64,000 nt of DNA from Macrotis lagotis (GCF_037893015.1 NC_133666.1:658267848-658331847), one strand, 5' to 3'; shown: positions 1 through 13,519, counted from the stretch's first letter. The notes: generated by a model from the letters alone, not told the origin. Program-made: numbers and translations.

Positions 1-175
1 TCAGTTTATTCTAACCCTAAATTTATTAGAGGTTTACATGGGCCAAGAGCTTAGAAGATCTGAGTTCAAATTTGGCCTCAGATACTTACTAGCTTCAGAC
101 ACTTACCTGTCTAAATAATACCCTTGTTTTGCAAAGTTAAGAATCAGATGTGAGCTGAAAGTCTGCGATTTCTTT

Positions 176-300
176 CAATCTTCCCAAGGGACTTGCAGAT
201 GGGGCATTTAACCTGTATGCCTCAGTTTCCTCATCTGTAAAATGGGGATAACAACAGCTCTCACCTCCCAAGGGTTGTAATGAGAATCAAATGCCATTAG
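176..300 (+). repeat. MIR-type ancient SINE
   Basis: Contains CCTCAGTTTCCTCATCTGTAA and AATGGGGATAACAACAGC, the classic MIR core region. Confidence 0.75.
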
Positions 301-310
301 AATAGTGATT

Positions 311-460
311 GGGGGCAGCTAAGTGGCATAGTAGATAGAGTACCAGCTAAGGGGTCAGAAGGACCTGAGTTCAAATCTGACCTCAGCCACTTAATAATTG
401 CCTAGCTGTGTGACTTGGCCAAGTCATTTAAACCCATTGCCTAAAGTAAAATAAAAAAAA
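311..460 (+). mobile_element. tRNA-derived marsupial SINE with target-site duplication
   Basis: Head GGGGGCAGCTAAGTGGCATA, internal GAGTTCAAATCTGACCTCAG (Pol III B-box remnant), A-rich tail. An 11-base direct repeat TAGAATAGTGA flanks it at 298-308 and 461-471. Lies in PUS1 downstream of the RTD exon. Confidence 0.9.
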
Positions 461-575
461 TAGAATAGTGACTAACACACAGTAGTTGCTAGGTAAATGT
501 TAGCTGTTATTATCCATTAAACTTGTTTCAAAGAAATGCTTTGGCTGGCAGGCAGGGAAGTGACATGGATTCTTA

Positions 576-2715
<2,140 letters not shown>

Positions 2716-2741
<26 letters not shown>

Positions 2742-2787
2742 GGAGAGCAGAGGGCATCACGGTCCCAGCTCTGATGGCCTCTGGCAT
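2716..2787 (-). promoter_or_regulatory. Upstream ORF overlapping the candidate PUS1 mitochondrial start
   Basis: A 23-codon ORF starts at the first ATG of the candidate exon (2787) and ends at a TGA at 2718-2716. It overlaps the ATG at 2741 in a different frame. If the exon is used, ribosomes starting at this ATG would miss the mitochondrial start and could reach the internal Met at 2538. This is an inference from sequence only. Confidence 0.35.
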
Positions 2788-3539
2788 CAGCTACAAGGGA
2801 AGAGGGAGAGGGAAAGGAATCATTACCAAGCACCTACTATATATTAGGTGCTCAGGTACAAAGAAAAACTAAGTCCAGAAGGCAAAGGCAGCCCTGGCTC
2901 TTGAGGAGTCTCCAGGCTGTGGTGGGAGACTCAAGGACAACAAGCTCTGTGGGAAGGCTTCTGACAGGAGGGATGTTAGCTGAGATTAAAAGGAAACCAA
3001 TCAATTAATTAATCAGTCAATATCTGTGAAGCACCTTAAACACTGTGCTCACCACTGGAAGCTAAGAGGCAGATATGAGAGGGGAGAGCATCTAGGTACT
3101 GAGGACAGCTAGGGATGGTGGAGCATTGGTGGAACAGTTGGGGTTAGTCATCCAGAGGGAGGACCTGGGAGGGGGTGGACAGAGCATTAGTGATCTAGTG
3201 GGCAAGAAGAAGCTAGAAGCAAAGTGTTAAGGAGAGGCTGAGAGGAAAGGAAGCAGGGGCACAGGGACCAGGGACAGCTTCGTCAAGGTCAGCGAGCTGA
3301 TGACCCTACTCCCAGGTCCTTCATCTCTATAAGCCATCCTCCACCAAACAGCTCAGAGACAGAGAGAAACAGAGAGGGGAAGAGAGAGACCTATATATGT
3401 GTGTATGAACAAATTATACACATGAACACATGTTTGTATGCATGTCTATAACACAAATGTATGTACACACATATGTTCAATGTAAATGCTTATTAATAAG
3501 ATGCATAGAATTGCTTATTATGTATATAAAATTTTATAA

Positions 3540-3640
3540 CCACATTGTGTGTGTATGTGTGTGTATGTGTGCATGTACTCAGGCCTGTGCTTCAAGAGTA
3601 TACATATGTGTACACACACACACACACACACACAGAGTAT
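3540..3640. repeat. TG/CA microsatellites
   Basis: Interrupted TG run at 3544-3577 and a pure CA run at 3612-3634, in PUS1 intron 1. Confidence 0.9.
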
Positions 3641-3675
3641 CTTTCAAGCACAGACCTGAGTCTATTAGATAGAGA

Positions 3676-3905
3676 GAACTAGAAAGATGGATGGATGGAT
3701 AAATAGACAAATAGGTAGGTAGATATCCTTAAAGCAAGGGTCTGAATATATTAGATAAATAGCCAGATTTTAGATGGATGGATGCATAATTGGATAGATG
3801 GATGGACAGACAGATAAAAGAGATAGGTGAGTGCATAGATGATAGGTAGATAGATTGATTGAGATGGATGGATGGATGGATGATGGATAGACGTGTAGAT
3901 AGGTA
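3676..3905. repeat. GATG/GATA tetranucleotide repeat field
   Basis: Interrupted GATG, GATA and GACA units such as GATGGATGGATGGATGATGG. A 30-base block around ATATCCTTAAAGCAAGGGTC recurs near 3910. Confidence 0.85.
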
Positions 3906-4534
3906 GACAGAGATATCCTTAAAACACAAGTCTGAGTATATCTCTTCCTCAAATTGTAGGATAAAATACAAGCTCTTCTGGCACTTAAAATTCTTTACTC
4001 TCTGGCCCTAACATGTCTTTTCAGACATATTACACATGCTCCCCCAACTGGTCTGCTACTGCTCTAGGCACCACATTCCATTTCCAGTCTCTTGGACTCC
4101 CTGGGTCTCCCGATGGAGCAGCTGAAGTGATCATTCTGAACAGGAACTTGTCAGTTTAGCACACTCTCTAGCTCTTGGGCCCGTTCACCAAACTGTTTTG
4201 TATGAAGTGTTTAATTATCCTTGTCTAAGTGGTCTCCCACACTAGAAATTAAGCTTCTTCATTTCTGTCCTGATATCCCTGGCACCTATCATGATGACTT
4301 ATTCTTGAGCAGGTTAACTTCCCTAGGGCCTCAGCTTCCTCATCTCTAAAATGATGAGGTTGAACCAGTCAGTGTAGTTTAATAAATGCTTGCAGAATGT
4401 ATCTAGTCACATCTTCAACGCCATCCTCTAATGACTTCAGTCTCTGACGTGAATATTGCCATCCCTTACACCTAAGTAAACTGTCCTTTCCTCCAACCCC
4501 CTCAACCTTCCCTATCCCTATGAGAAGGAATGTG

Positions 4535-4745
4535 GTGGAGAGAAAACTGGACTTAAAGACAGGATGATCCAGGTTCAGATCTCAATTCAAAACACCTACT
4601 GGTTGTGTGATCCTCAGCAAATTATTTAACCTCCACCAGCCTCAGTTTCCCCATCTGTAAAATGGGAGCAACAGCTCCTACTTCCCCAAATTGTTTCATC
4701 AAATTTGTCAGCCTTGAAGCACTTTATAAATGCTAGCTACTGTTA
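4535..4745 (+). repeat. MIR-type ancient SINE
   Basis: GGTTGTGTGATCCTCAGCAA, CTCAGTTTCCCCATCTGTAA and GAAGCACTTTATAAATGCTA cover most of a MIR. Confidence 0.8.
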
Positions 4746-4904
4746 CCATTACAATTATTTTTAGACTCTTTTAGGATATCCTGTACCTTTCTGGAAATGG
4801 TTAAAAAAAAAAAAAACAAGGGACTACCCAAGGCAACTAATGAGGCCAAGATGCAATCATATGTATATGTGTCAATAAACCTCAGATCAAAAAGAAATAT
4901 TTCC

Positions 4905-5990
4905 TCCTGAAGGAAGTAGTTATAATTAGCTTAATATTAATTAAAACTAAAATAAACATTATTAATACTTTAATATCAATTAAACTAAAATATTATTAAT
5001 ATTCTAATATTATTTAAGCTAAATATGATTAATGTTTTAATACCAATTAAACTAAAATAAATATTATTAGCATTCTAATGTTATTTAAACTAAAGTATGT
5101 TTAATACTTTAATATTAAATAAACAAAGATGATTAATACTTTAATATTAATTAAAATAAAATTAAGATATCATTACTTTGATATTAATTAATCTAAAATA
5201 AATATTAATATCTTGATATCAATTAAACTAAATTAAATATTATCAATGCTTTAATATTAATTAAATTAAAATAAATATTATTAATATCAATGAAACTAAA
5301 ACACATATTAATGCTTTGATATTAACTAAACTAAAATAAATCTGACAAATACTTTAATATTAACTAAACTAAATATTATTAATGCTTTCATAGTAACTAA
5401 ACTAAAGTAAATATTACTTTAATGTCAATTAAACTAAAATATTAATGCTTTGATATTAACTAAACTAAAATAAATCTGATGAATACTTTAGCATTGACTA
5501 AAATATTTTTAATATTAACTAAATATTATTAGTGCTTTCATATTACCTAAACTAAAATATTATTAGTTTAATATCAATTAAAGTAAAATAAATATTAATG
5601 CTTTGATATTAACTAAACTAAACTAAATGTGATGAATACTTTAATATTAACTAAACTAAAATAAATATTTTTAATATTAGGTAAACTAAATATTATTAAT
5701 GCTTTCATATTAACTAAACTAAATATCATTAGTGCTTTAATAGTAATTAAACTAAGATGAATATTAATGCTTTCATAGTAATTAAACTAAGATAAATATT
5801 AATGCTTTCATAGTAATTAAACTAAGATAAATATGAATGCTTTGATAGTAATTAAACTAAGATAAATATGAATGCTTTAATAGTAACAAAACTAAGATAA
5901 ATGCTATTACTCCTTTAATATTAAATATTAAGACTTCAGTATCCATCAGACTAAAACAGACAAGACGAATACTTTAGTAAGTAAGTAACT
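4905..5990. repeat. AT-rich degenerate tandem repeat
   Basis: About 1.1 kb built from variants of TTAATATTAATTAAACTAAA plus ATAAATATTATTAATGCTT, unit roughly 35-60 bases. GC is very low. Copies near 5760-5880 are the most regular (CATAGTAATTAAACTAAGAT every ~50 bases). Confidence 0.85.
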
Positions 5991-6514
5991 AAAGTAAGCC
6001 TGAGGCGCGCCTTCACAGCAGCCCAACTGGGCTCGGCCTGCGCGGTGCTGGAGCACCGGCCCGCGGGGCGCTCGGGCCCGGCAGCGGAGGCGGACACGCC
6101 GGCCGGTAGCCCTGGAGCCGCGGCCGGCTCTCCGCAGCGCCGCCTAGCGGCGCCTGCCGGGCACGGGCGGGGCGCGTGCGCGCGGGCCGGCCGGGGGGCG
6201 CCTGCCGGGGCCCGGGGCCCGGGGCCCGGGGGTCACGAGGGGGCCGCCCCGCGCTCGCCCCCAGCTCGGCAGAGCCGCCCCCGACCGGCTCATTTTCATG
6301 CGGCAGCCCGGCCGGCGGCGGGACTCGAACCCGGGTCCTCGGCCCCGGGCGGCGGCGGGGGGCAGCCCCCCCCCCCCCGCCCGCTCTCCCGCCCTCGCGC
6401 CTCCGGCTCCGCGCGCGGCCTCCCCCCCCCCCCCCCCCCGCCCCGGCCGGCGCGGCCACGTGCGCCCCTCCGCGGCCCCCACCGCCCCGGGCCCCCCGCC
6501 CCCGCCCCACTTAC

Positions 6515-6800
6515 GGAGCTGCGCGCGCGCCGAGCGGCTCGGAACCACGTGGGCGCCGGGCGTCCCGGGAGGGCGCCTGCGGGGGGCGGGGCCTCGCACG
6601 GAGGGACGGCGGCCGGCTCGGGACCAGACCGGCCAAACGCGCAGCCGCCCGGAGGAGACCCCCCACGGCGCGAGGGCGCGCGCAGTCCCGGAGCGGGAAG
6701 CCGGTTCTCCCATAGTCACCACGGCGGTGGCGCCAGACAATAGCCGCGCCCGCTTCCGTGGCGTCTCCCCTGGCTGAGAGCCGGCCATTACCGTGAGATG
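6515..6800 (-). other. PUS1: Candidate non-coding first exon of PUS1 (upper border uncertain)
   Basis: On the minus strand a near-ideal splice donor, CTCC|GTAAGTG, sits at 6514-6508 inside the CpG island. The frame that would join in phase to the downstream exons has no ATG nearby, so the exon would be 5' UTR. The transcription start is unknown; the upper border given is only a guess. A second possible donor (ACG|GTAATG) lies near 6794. Confidence 0.4.
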
Positions 6801-6915
6801 GGGAAACTGAGTCCCAGAGCGGCGGGAAGCCATCTGCAGGTTAAAGGCCGGCGGCAAGCTAAAGGCAGGCGAGGCCCCGGCTTCAGGCCCGCGGGCTGAC
6901 CGAAGTTGGGCGCCG

Positions 6916-6932
6916 GGCCGCCAGGGGGCGCC
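6916..6932 (+). promoter_or_regulatory. CTCF-type motif in the CpG island
   Basis: GGCCGCCAGGGGGCGCC fits the CTCF core (CCGCCAGGGGGCGC). Same orientation as the site at 19584. Confidence 0.5.
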
Positions 6933-7014
6933 GTGGCGAGCCCCGCGCCCACAGGGGAGCGCACCGACACCTTGGACAGCTCCCGGGCCTGCAAGGCTCC
7001 GGACTACGCAGCCC

Positions 7015-7044
7015 GGCCCCGGCCCCGGCCCCGGCCCCGGCCCT
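7015..7044 (+). repeat. GGCCCC hexanucleotide run
   Basis: Four perfect GGCCCC units plus GGCCCT at the edge of the CpG island. Confidence 0.9.
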
Positions 7045-7148
7045 CACGGAGCTCGCGGCCATCTCGTCCTCCGTGCTCCCCTTCTTCTGCCTTCAGTCTT
7101 CCTCATCATCAAGCTGCCATCTTCTCATCTTGTGGCCAAAGTACAAAG

Positions 7149-7269
7149 AGCCCCGGCCCTGGAGGCAGGAGGACCTGGGCTCAAATGCGACCTCAGACGT
7201 TTAATAATGACCTAGCTGTGTGGCCTTGGGCAAGCCACTTAACCCCACTGCCTTGCAAAAAAAAAAAGC
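7149..7269 (+). mobile_element. 5'-truncated tRNA-derived SINE
   Basis: Begins inside the head at AGAGCCCCGGCCCTGGAG and continues to CCACTGCCTTGCAAAA. Lies just beyond the CpG island. Confidence 0.85.
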
Positions 7270-7574
7270 AAGTGTCTATCTGGTTGCTACAGAATAGATG
7301 ACTCGGAATAATGCAATGATCCTTTGTTCAAGGGATAAGTGATGAAAGATAGTAACTGTATAGCAAGATGAATACAACAGAAGAAGCTTCTATTGCCAAA
7401 TGGAAACAATATATTAGAAATCGTGCTTTCCCCGATTCTTTCTGGATAGTGTATCACAAACAGAGAGTGACTATATCAGACCCTGGAAGCCTTACTTCTC
7501 CACTGGCTCCAAGGTGCCATTTTATTATGGTTCTATCAACTATGATTCCATCCACTACAAGAGAGGCACATGCA

Positions 7575-8545
7575 GAAAAACTGGGACACTAATGTATTGT
7601 TAGTGGAGTTGTGAACTGATCCAACCTTTCTGGAGAGCAATTTGGTATTATACCCGAAGGGAAATAAAAATGTCCAGCAAAACCACTGTTGATCTGTATC
7701 CTGAAAGGTCATGAATAGGGGTAAAAATCCCACATGTACAAAAATATTCATAGCTGCTTTTGGTAGTACAAAAGAATAGAAATTGAGGGAATTGGAAATT
7801 CCCCATCAATTAGGGAATGATTGAACAAATTGTGATATATGTATGTGATAAAATACTATTGTTCTATAAGAAATCATAAAGGGATGGGATCTCAGAAAAA
7901 CCTGTAAAGATGCTGAGTGAAATAAGCACAACCAGAAGAACATTATACACATTAACAACATGGGGTAATGATCAACCATGATGGATTCGTTCATTTTTGT
8001 CAGTACAAAAATCAAAGACAATTTCAAAACACTTGTGGTAGAAAATACCATTCACATCCAGAGAAGGAAATGTGGAGTTTAAATGAAGACCAAAGCTTTA
8101 TTCTCTTCAATTTTTAAAAGTTATCTTATGTATTGTCATTTTTTCTCTTTAATATTTTCTTTCTGCCATTTGTATCTGATTCTTTTCACAACATGATCAA
8201 AATTTATCTTTATTTAGCATAGTTATTAATGTAGAGCCTGGGGCAGCTAGTGATGCAGTGGGTAGAACAATGGTTTTGGAGTCAGGAGGACCTGAGTTCA
8301 AATCAGACCTCAGACACTTAATAATTACCTAGCTGTGTGACCTTGGTCAAGTCACTTAGCCCCACTGCCTTGCAAAAAAACAAACAAAAAAGATAAATGT
8401 GGAGCCTCTATCAGACAGGGGTAGGGGGAAGGGAAGGGAAGGAGGGCGAAAAATTGTAAAACTCAAAACCTTGCAAAAAAAAATGATTGGTTAAAAACTA
8501 CCATTGCATGTGGTTGGAAAAACAAATAAAGAAAATATTTAAAGA
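7575..8545 (+). mobile_element. L1-type LINE 3' end, interrupted by a SINE
   Basis: GGGACACTAATGTATTGTTA, TTCATAGCTGCTTTTGGTAG and TGATTGAACAAATTGTGATA follow the order of the marsupial L1 3' region as I recall it. A SINE splits it at 8240-8391. Confidence 0.7.
8240..8391 (+). mobile_element. tRNA-derived SINE nested in an L1 3' end
   Basis: Complete element, GGGGCAGCTAGTGATGCAGT to an A-rich tail. Flanking repeats AATGTAGAGCCT and AATGTGGAGCCT are its target-site duplication, with the interrupted LINE on both sides. Confidence 0.88.
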
Positions 8546-8675
8546 AAAAAAAGAAGCACATGCATCTAGACTATAGCAGCCACTAATCCGGTAACAGGAA
8601 ATGCACTAGTGATTATGGTACTGTCATGTTCTTCCTAACTAGTTGAGTTTCAGGTTTAATGACTGGCATGTTAGT

Positions 8676-8822
8676 CTTTTTTTTTTGCAAGGCAATGGGG
8701 TTAAATGACTTGCCCAAGATGACACAGCTAGGTAATTATTAAGAGTCTGAGATCAGATGTGAACTAAGTTCCTCGTGACTCCAGGGCCAGTGCTCTATCC
8801 ACTGTGCAACCTAACTGTCCCC
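8676..8822 (-). mobile_element. tRNA-derived SINE
   Basis: Reverse-oriented copy: T-run, TTGCAAGGCAATGGGGTTAA, ACACAGCTAGGTAATTATTA and a terminal CCTAACTGTCCCC. Confidence 0.87.
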
Positions 8823-9118
8823 TTTGTAAGAGAATCTTGAAGAATGGGGCAGAGATCTACATCTGTACAAGTTCTTGGGCAAAGGCCATGGTTCTGGATA
8901 AGAAATCTAAAACCTGGAGAGTACAAGACTGGACAATCAAAGGCACTTTGAGGTCAGGACCAGTGGAGGAATTTTATTGATACAGTTATTTGTGGAGCAT
9001 GCCAGTATCCATCAGATACATATGCCAAAAGAAAACCAGAACAACCAGCTCAGAGCTGTTACCAACAAAGCAGAGGTTGAGGAATAGATTCAGTGTCATT
9101 TGGGGAACAAGACCATAT

Positions 9119-10240
9119 GATTCCTTGTGGTTGTTGTCCTTCATTTCTCAAGGGGACCAAAATGATATCATTAAGTGCAGTGTGTCAATGACTCTGGTTG
9201 ATCGGAACAATAGAAGCTCATAATGCTCTGCTACAGGTTGGGCACAAATAGTCCATGTGAACACCTGGGGTGGGTACTATAAACTTACATATCTCATGTT
9301 TCCTTTGAGCTACTTCAATTCTGCTTTGCTCATAGAGTACAGTGACCTCTCTAATGAGGGCACACCATGCTGGCACACCAGTGTCTCTCATGCTGCACAA
9401 TCAATTACAAAGTCCTTAAGAGAGACCTTCAGAGTGACCCTGTACCACTTTTTCTTACTCCCACCTCACCCTGTGAGTGCTTTCCCTGAGTGAGTTCTCC
9501 ATAGAATAGTTTTTTTTTTGGAAAGCATATGTCTGGCATTCTAACAATGCCCATTGTAGTTGCCTTCTCTGTAGTAATGTTGGAATGATAAGCAGTTTAG
9601 TTTGAGAAAGAATCTCAGTATCTGGTATCTTCTCCTGTCAGGTGATCCTCAGAATTTTCCTAAGACAATTTAAATGGAAACAATTCAATTTCCTGACATG
9701 AGACTAATAGACTGTCCTGGTTTCACAAGCATATAGCAAAGAGGTCAGCAAACAGCTTTGTAGACCTTCAGTTTGGTGTCAGTCTAATACCACTTTCTCC
9801 CTCACATTTTCTTTCAGTGCCTCCCAAATACTGAGCTAGCTCTGGCAAAGTATGTGTCAACCTCATTGTCAACATGTACTTCCTTGGAAAGGACACAGCC
9901 AAGGTAAGGGAACTTGTCCACAGTACTCAAAACTTCTCCCTTTGCTGTAATCAATGGTTCCATATGAATGATATGATGCTGGCAGATGGAACACCTGGGT
10001 TTTCTTGCTGCTAATTGTTAGACCAAAATGAGGACAAATAGCAGAGAATTTATCCATACTTTCTTGTATCTCAGCTTCAGAATCTGCACTGAAGGCACAA
10101 TCATCTGCAAACAGAAGCTCATGCACCAGCACTCCCTCTACTTTGGTCTTGGCTTGTAACCTTTTCAAGTTGAAGAATTTACTATCAGGATAGTCACTTT
10201 ACTATAGATAACTGTGGCAAGATGAAGAATTGTTGATTTT
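9119..10240 (-). pseudogene. Degenerate RTE-type LINE fragment (reverse transcriptase and 3' end)
   Basis: The minus-strand frame 10168-9869 reads KRLQAKTKVEGVLVHELLF, then ADDCAFSADSEAEIQESMD and FGLTISSKKTQVF. The FADD box (about 10111-10100) is the RT active site of RTE/BovB-like non-LTR elements. A frame shift follows, then TVDKFPYLGCVLSKEVHVDN. Stops and shifts abolish function. The 3' end near 9119-9170 resembles the tail of SINEs at 24551 and 25093. Confidence 0.75.
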
Positions 10241-10365
10241 GTCAGAAAGCCTGGGTCCTGGTATTCCTAGAACTTGTCCTGATCATTATCACTATCTCAC
10301 ATAAAGAGAAGAAATCTTTGACAATTCTGCAGCGGTATCATGATCTGTGCTGTGGTTCTGACATT

Positions 10366-10509
10366 TTTTTTTTAGGTTTTTGCAAGGCAAATGGGGTTAA
10401 GTGGCTTGCCCAAGGCCACAGCTAGGTAATTATTAAGTGTCTGGATTTGAACCCAGGTACTCCTGACTCCAGGGCCCGTGCCTTATCCACTACACCACCT
10501 AGCTGCCCC
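10366..10509 (-). mobile_element. tRNA-derived SINE with perfect target-site duplication
   Basis: Reverse-oriented. Flanked by GGTTCTGACATT at 10354-10365 and 10510-10521, so the insertion is well preserved. Confidence 0.92.
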
Positions 10510-10809
10510 GGTTCTGACATTCTTGGTGCTGTTCTAGTTTGGCAACACCCCTTAGCAAAAACCCACTATGAACTACAAAGGTGACATCACAGCTCACAGG
10601 GACCAGACTGGGAGTCTTTGAGACTCAGACTACCTGAAGAAGGAAGGAAAGGCTTAAGGATTTCACATTTCCTCTCTAAGTTATTTAAATGATGGAAAGT
10701 CCTCTAGAAAATTATTAGAGCCTTGCCACCAAGAGGTTGTATGTGGTAGAAAGCAGTTTCTTAACATAGATTTCCTTACTCTGACAGTTTCTTTTCCATA
10801 CCATCTATA

Positions 10810-10810
<1 letters not shown>

Positions 10811-10857
<47 letters not shown>
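10811..10857. repeat. CA microsatellite
   Basis: About 23 uninterrupted AC units. Confidence 0.95.
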
Positions 10858-10858
<1 letters not shown>

Positions 10859-11167
10859 GCACAAACACATAGACACATGCATAGATACACACACAACTTC
10901 CTTTGACCCCACATTCCCTAGCAACTTCCATATTGAAGCTTATACCACTAAACCCCCACCCTGGTGAAACCTGATTGGCTCCAAGTTTTTTGACTCAGCA
11001 AAGGCCTCTTGTATATCTCAACCTGGATATTCGGATTGTATCTCAAATCTTTCTGACTTCAAAATTTGCCGCTTTATTCACTGTACATTTTCTCTTTGAT
11101 TCATATCATACTTAATGAGTTGAGTTTTAATTTTTTTTCCCTTATGAAGAAAGATTCCTTTGTGATT

Positions 11168-11376
11168 GAGTATTCAGTAAGTGAAGAAAGAAAGAGAGGG
11201 AAAGAGAAAGAAAGAGAGAGAGAGAGAGGAAGGAAGAGAGAGAGAGAAAGGAAGGAAGGAAGGAATAGAGAAAGGAGAGAGAGAGAGAAAGAAAAGAGAA
11301 AGAAAATAAGAGAGAAAGAAAAAAGAGAGAATGAGAGAAAGAAAGAGAAAGAAAGAAAGAAAGGAGAGAGAGAGAT
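11168..11376. repeat. GA-rich purine tract
   Basis: About 200 bases almost purely A and G (GAGA, GAAA, GGAA units). A 106-codon ORF through it is an artefact of composition. Confidence 0.92.
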
Positions 11377-11635
11377 AGTACCTTAATGAAATATGCTATC
11401 TGTGATTATAGAGTTGGCAAAAATCAGCAATCTATTACAAATATAACTTTGAATTGAATGGGGAAAATGTTATAGGGGATGACAGAGAAACTGTGTATTC
11501 AAATCCTGGTTCTTGAGTAAATCACTTCACAATTCTTGGCCTCAATTTCTTCTTCTGTAAAATTAAGGAGTAATCTCCATGTGTAACCTCCTCTAGCATT
11601 TAGTCTGTGATCCTAATAAATCCCTCATTTTGACA

Positions 11636-11745
11636 AGGAGAAAACCAAGAGAAAAGTGAAGAGACTTGCCCAGGTTAACACAGTTTATAATCTACAGGCA
11701 GGATTTGAATTCTGGCCTTCTCTCACTCCAGTGTTCTTCTAATGT
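11636..11745 (-). repeat. MIR-type ancient SINE
   Basis: AGAGACTTGCCCAGGTTAAC and GGATTTGAATTCTGGCCTTC. Confidence 0.6.
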
Positions 11746-11994
11746 TATGGTTTTCCATTTAACAAAAGAATCCTTTAGAGAGAGGATTCATTTACAAACC
11801 TTTCATTAACCAAATGTGAGGCTTTAGTTAGCTAACCCACTTAAATTCAATTGAGGCTTAGACTTTTCCCTTTCTCTAAAAGGGGAATTTCTTCTAAATC
11901 TTCTCTGGTTATGGGTATCTCATGGAATTCTTCAGTTAGAACAGAAGGGCATTCCATGACCATTTCTGCCATCCCTGTCTAGCCCCAGCTACCA

Positions 11995-12245
11995 TCGCCG
12001 ATTCCAAGGGCAAGGGAGGGAACATTTTTCTGCTAAGGGCCATTTGGATATAACATCATTTGTGGACCATATAAAATTATTGACTTAAAATAATCCTGCT
12101 TTATTTGGTCAAACATTTAATTAATTCACCCCCAAAAGCTCTTAGATTTATTGACTTTCAAGTCTCGCCTGTGGTTGCCTAGAGCAAATGATTATATTGG
12201 CCTTATAAGTTCATGGGCCGGATATTCCCCACCTCCTGTCCTAGG
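11995..12245. mobile_element. Non-autonomous hAT-type DNA transposon remnant
   Basis: GGGAGGGAACATTTTTCTGC at one end and GCCGGATATTCCCCACCTCC at the other form imperfect terminal inverted repeats. The interior TAAGGGCCATTTGGATATA is familiar from marsupial/mammalian hAT copies. Confidence 0.5.
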
Positions 12246-12832
12246 GGAACTAATCTGTTCCCATTTCCTTCTGACAGGATCAAGGGATGTATAGGGTGAC
12301 ATGTCACCATATCAGTACTGCCCTTTAGGCCCTCATGGAAATAGTCCAGAACTCAATGACTATAGATACCAAGAAAAGCAGCAGCTGTCAGACTGCCAGT
12401 TCTGTGTCCAATCTTACCTTTGCAGACATTCATTACATAAAGAAGCAATCTGGAGTGCAAATGCAACCTGGGAAATGCCCCTGAAAACACTAGCCCACCC
12501 ATGGGCATGATGATTTAAGACCCAGAAAAGAAGCCTCTTGACATCATAACCCTTGATTCTATCAAATGGATTAGCACAAGAAATAGATATGGTTTTATAA
12601 GTGGAAATGACAGAAGAGAAATTGCCAGATCATTAGCCTTGATCCTGGAGGATCTGTCTTACATAGGACCTCTCCTTCTGACTTACAGGTAAAAATCTTC
12701 CATGGGTGATGTCTCCCCCACTCTGAGCTCCTTGAGATCAGAGACTGTCTGATTTTTTCTATTTGTTGCTATTGTCCTTCTAATCCTACCTTTCCAGTCT
12801 TTTTACACCACACAAGCCCCGCTGAGATCTTC

Positions 12833-13069
12833 GGGCAGCTAGGTGGCCCTAAACCGCACAGATTACTCAGAAAAACTCATCTTTCTGAGTTCAAATTCTA
12901 CCTTAAACTCTTCTTAACTGTGTGACCCTGGCCAAGTCACTTCACTTGTTTACCTTAGTTTCCTTATCTGTAAAATGAATTGGAGAAGGGAAATGGAACA
13001 CCACTTCAGTATCTTTGCCAAGAAAACTACAAATGAGGTCTCTAAGAATCAGTCCCAACAAAAAAAAAT
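12833..13069 (+). mobile_element. tRNA-SINE with RTE-like 3' tail
   Basis: Head GGGCAGCTAGGTGGCCC, then CTTATCTGTAAAATGAATTGG and CTTTGCCAAGAAAACTAC leading to a diverged tail CTAAGAATCAGTCCCAAC. Confidence 0.75.
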
Positions 13070-13224
13070 GAGAAGAAGGTTCTTTAATAATCCTCAACAA
13101 AACTGAGGATAATAATAAAAAATAAAAAATGAAGATAACTTTGTTGTTTGGTCATTTTAAGTCATGTCATCTCTCTGCAATCTTCTTTCCCTTCTTACCT
13201 CCCTCATCTCTTTTTTCTTTCTTC

Positions 13225-13408
13225 TTTTCTTTTTCTTTTAAATTATTTTTTATTACTTCATTAAAAATTTCTCAATTACATGCAAACAAAATTTTAATAA
13301 TCACTTAAAAAATTTGCTTTTCAAATTCTCTTCCTCCTCCTACTTCTCTCCCCTCCTCAAGAAGGCAAACAATTTGATATCAATTATACATGTGGAAAAA
13401 CTTCTGAC
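13225..13408 (-). mobile_element. L1-type LINE 3' end fragment
   Basis: Antisense text such as AAGAAGGCAAACAATTTGAT and ATCAATTATACATGTGGAA matches other copies in the window. Confidence 0.55.
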
Positions 13409-13519
13409 TTTTTTGTTTTTGTTTTTGCAAGGCAATAGGATTAAGTGACTTGCCCAAGGTCACACAGCTATTAAGTGTCTGAGGTCAAATTTGAATTCAG
13501 GTCCTTCCTCCCGACTTCC
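13409..13519 (-). mobile_element. Truncated tRNA-derived SINE
   Basis: TTTTTGCAAGGCAATAGGAT to CAGGTCCTTCCTCCCGACT; the tRNA head is missing. It interrupts L1-like sequence. Confidence 0.8.

Larger units (their letters stand above)
2791..6514 (-). other. PUS1 intron 1 (inferred)
   Basis: Lies between the candidate CpG-island exon and the 2641-2790 exon. It holds old diverged dispersed repeats at about 2815-3280, a short tandem repeat field at 3540-3905, a MIR copy at 4535-4745 and the AT-rich repeat of 4.9-6.0 kb. Between 3910 and 4530 I see nothing recognisable. Confidence 0.45.
6003..7090. promoter_or_regulatory. CpG island, probable PUS1 promoter
   Basis: GC content jumps abruptly from the AT-rich repeat on the left to a stretch dense in CpG that includes C-runs at 6366-6378 and 6422-6439. 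Elements visible: an NRF1-like GCGCGTGCGCGC near 6174-6185, E-boxes CACGTG at 6457 and 6546, a CTCF-like site at 6916-6932 and a GGCCCC hexanucleotide run at 7015-7044. No TATA box was seen. It lies ~3.2 kb upstream of the first PUS1 coding segment on the minus strand, as expected for a housekeeping promoter. ORFs here on both strands are long only because stop codons are rare in GC-rich DNA. Confidence 0.85.

Noticed and set aside
3540..3905. Regular short repeats considered as a CRISPR-like array
   Set aside because: They are simple microsatellites in an intron of a vertebrate gene, without spacers of constant length.
6310..6340. A perfect tRNA B-box on the minus strand (GGTTCGAGTCC) within the CpG island
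   Set aside because: No A-box, no acceptor stem and an imperfect T-arm were found around it; chance in GC-rich DNA is the simpler reading.
6013..6857. Long overlapping ORFs (up to 237 codons) on both strands of the CpG island
   Set aside because: They are Pro/Arg/Ala/Gly repeats caused by lack of stop codons, and the frame that would join PUS1 has no ATG.
11066..11386. A 106-codon plus-strand ORF rich in Arg, Glu and Lys
   Set aside because: It is a translation of the GA-rich tract.
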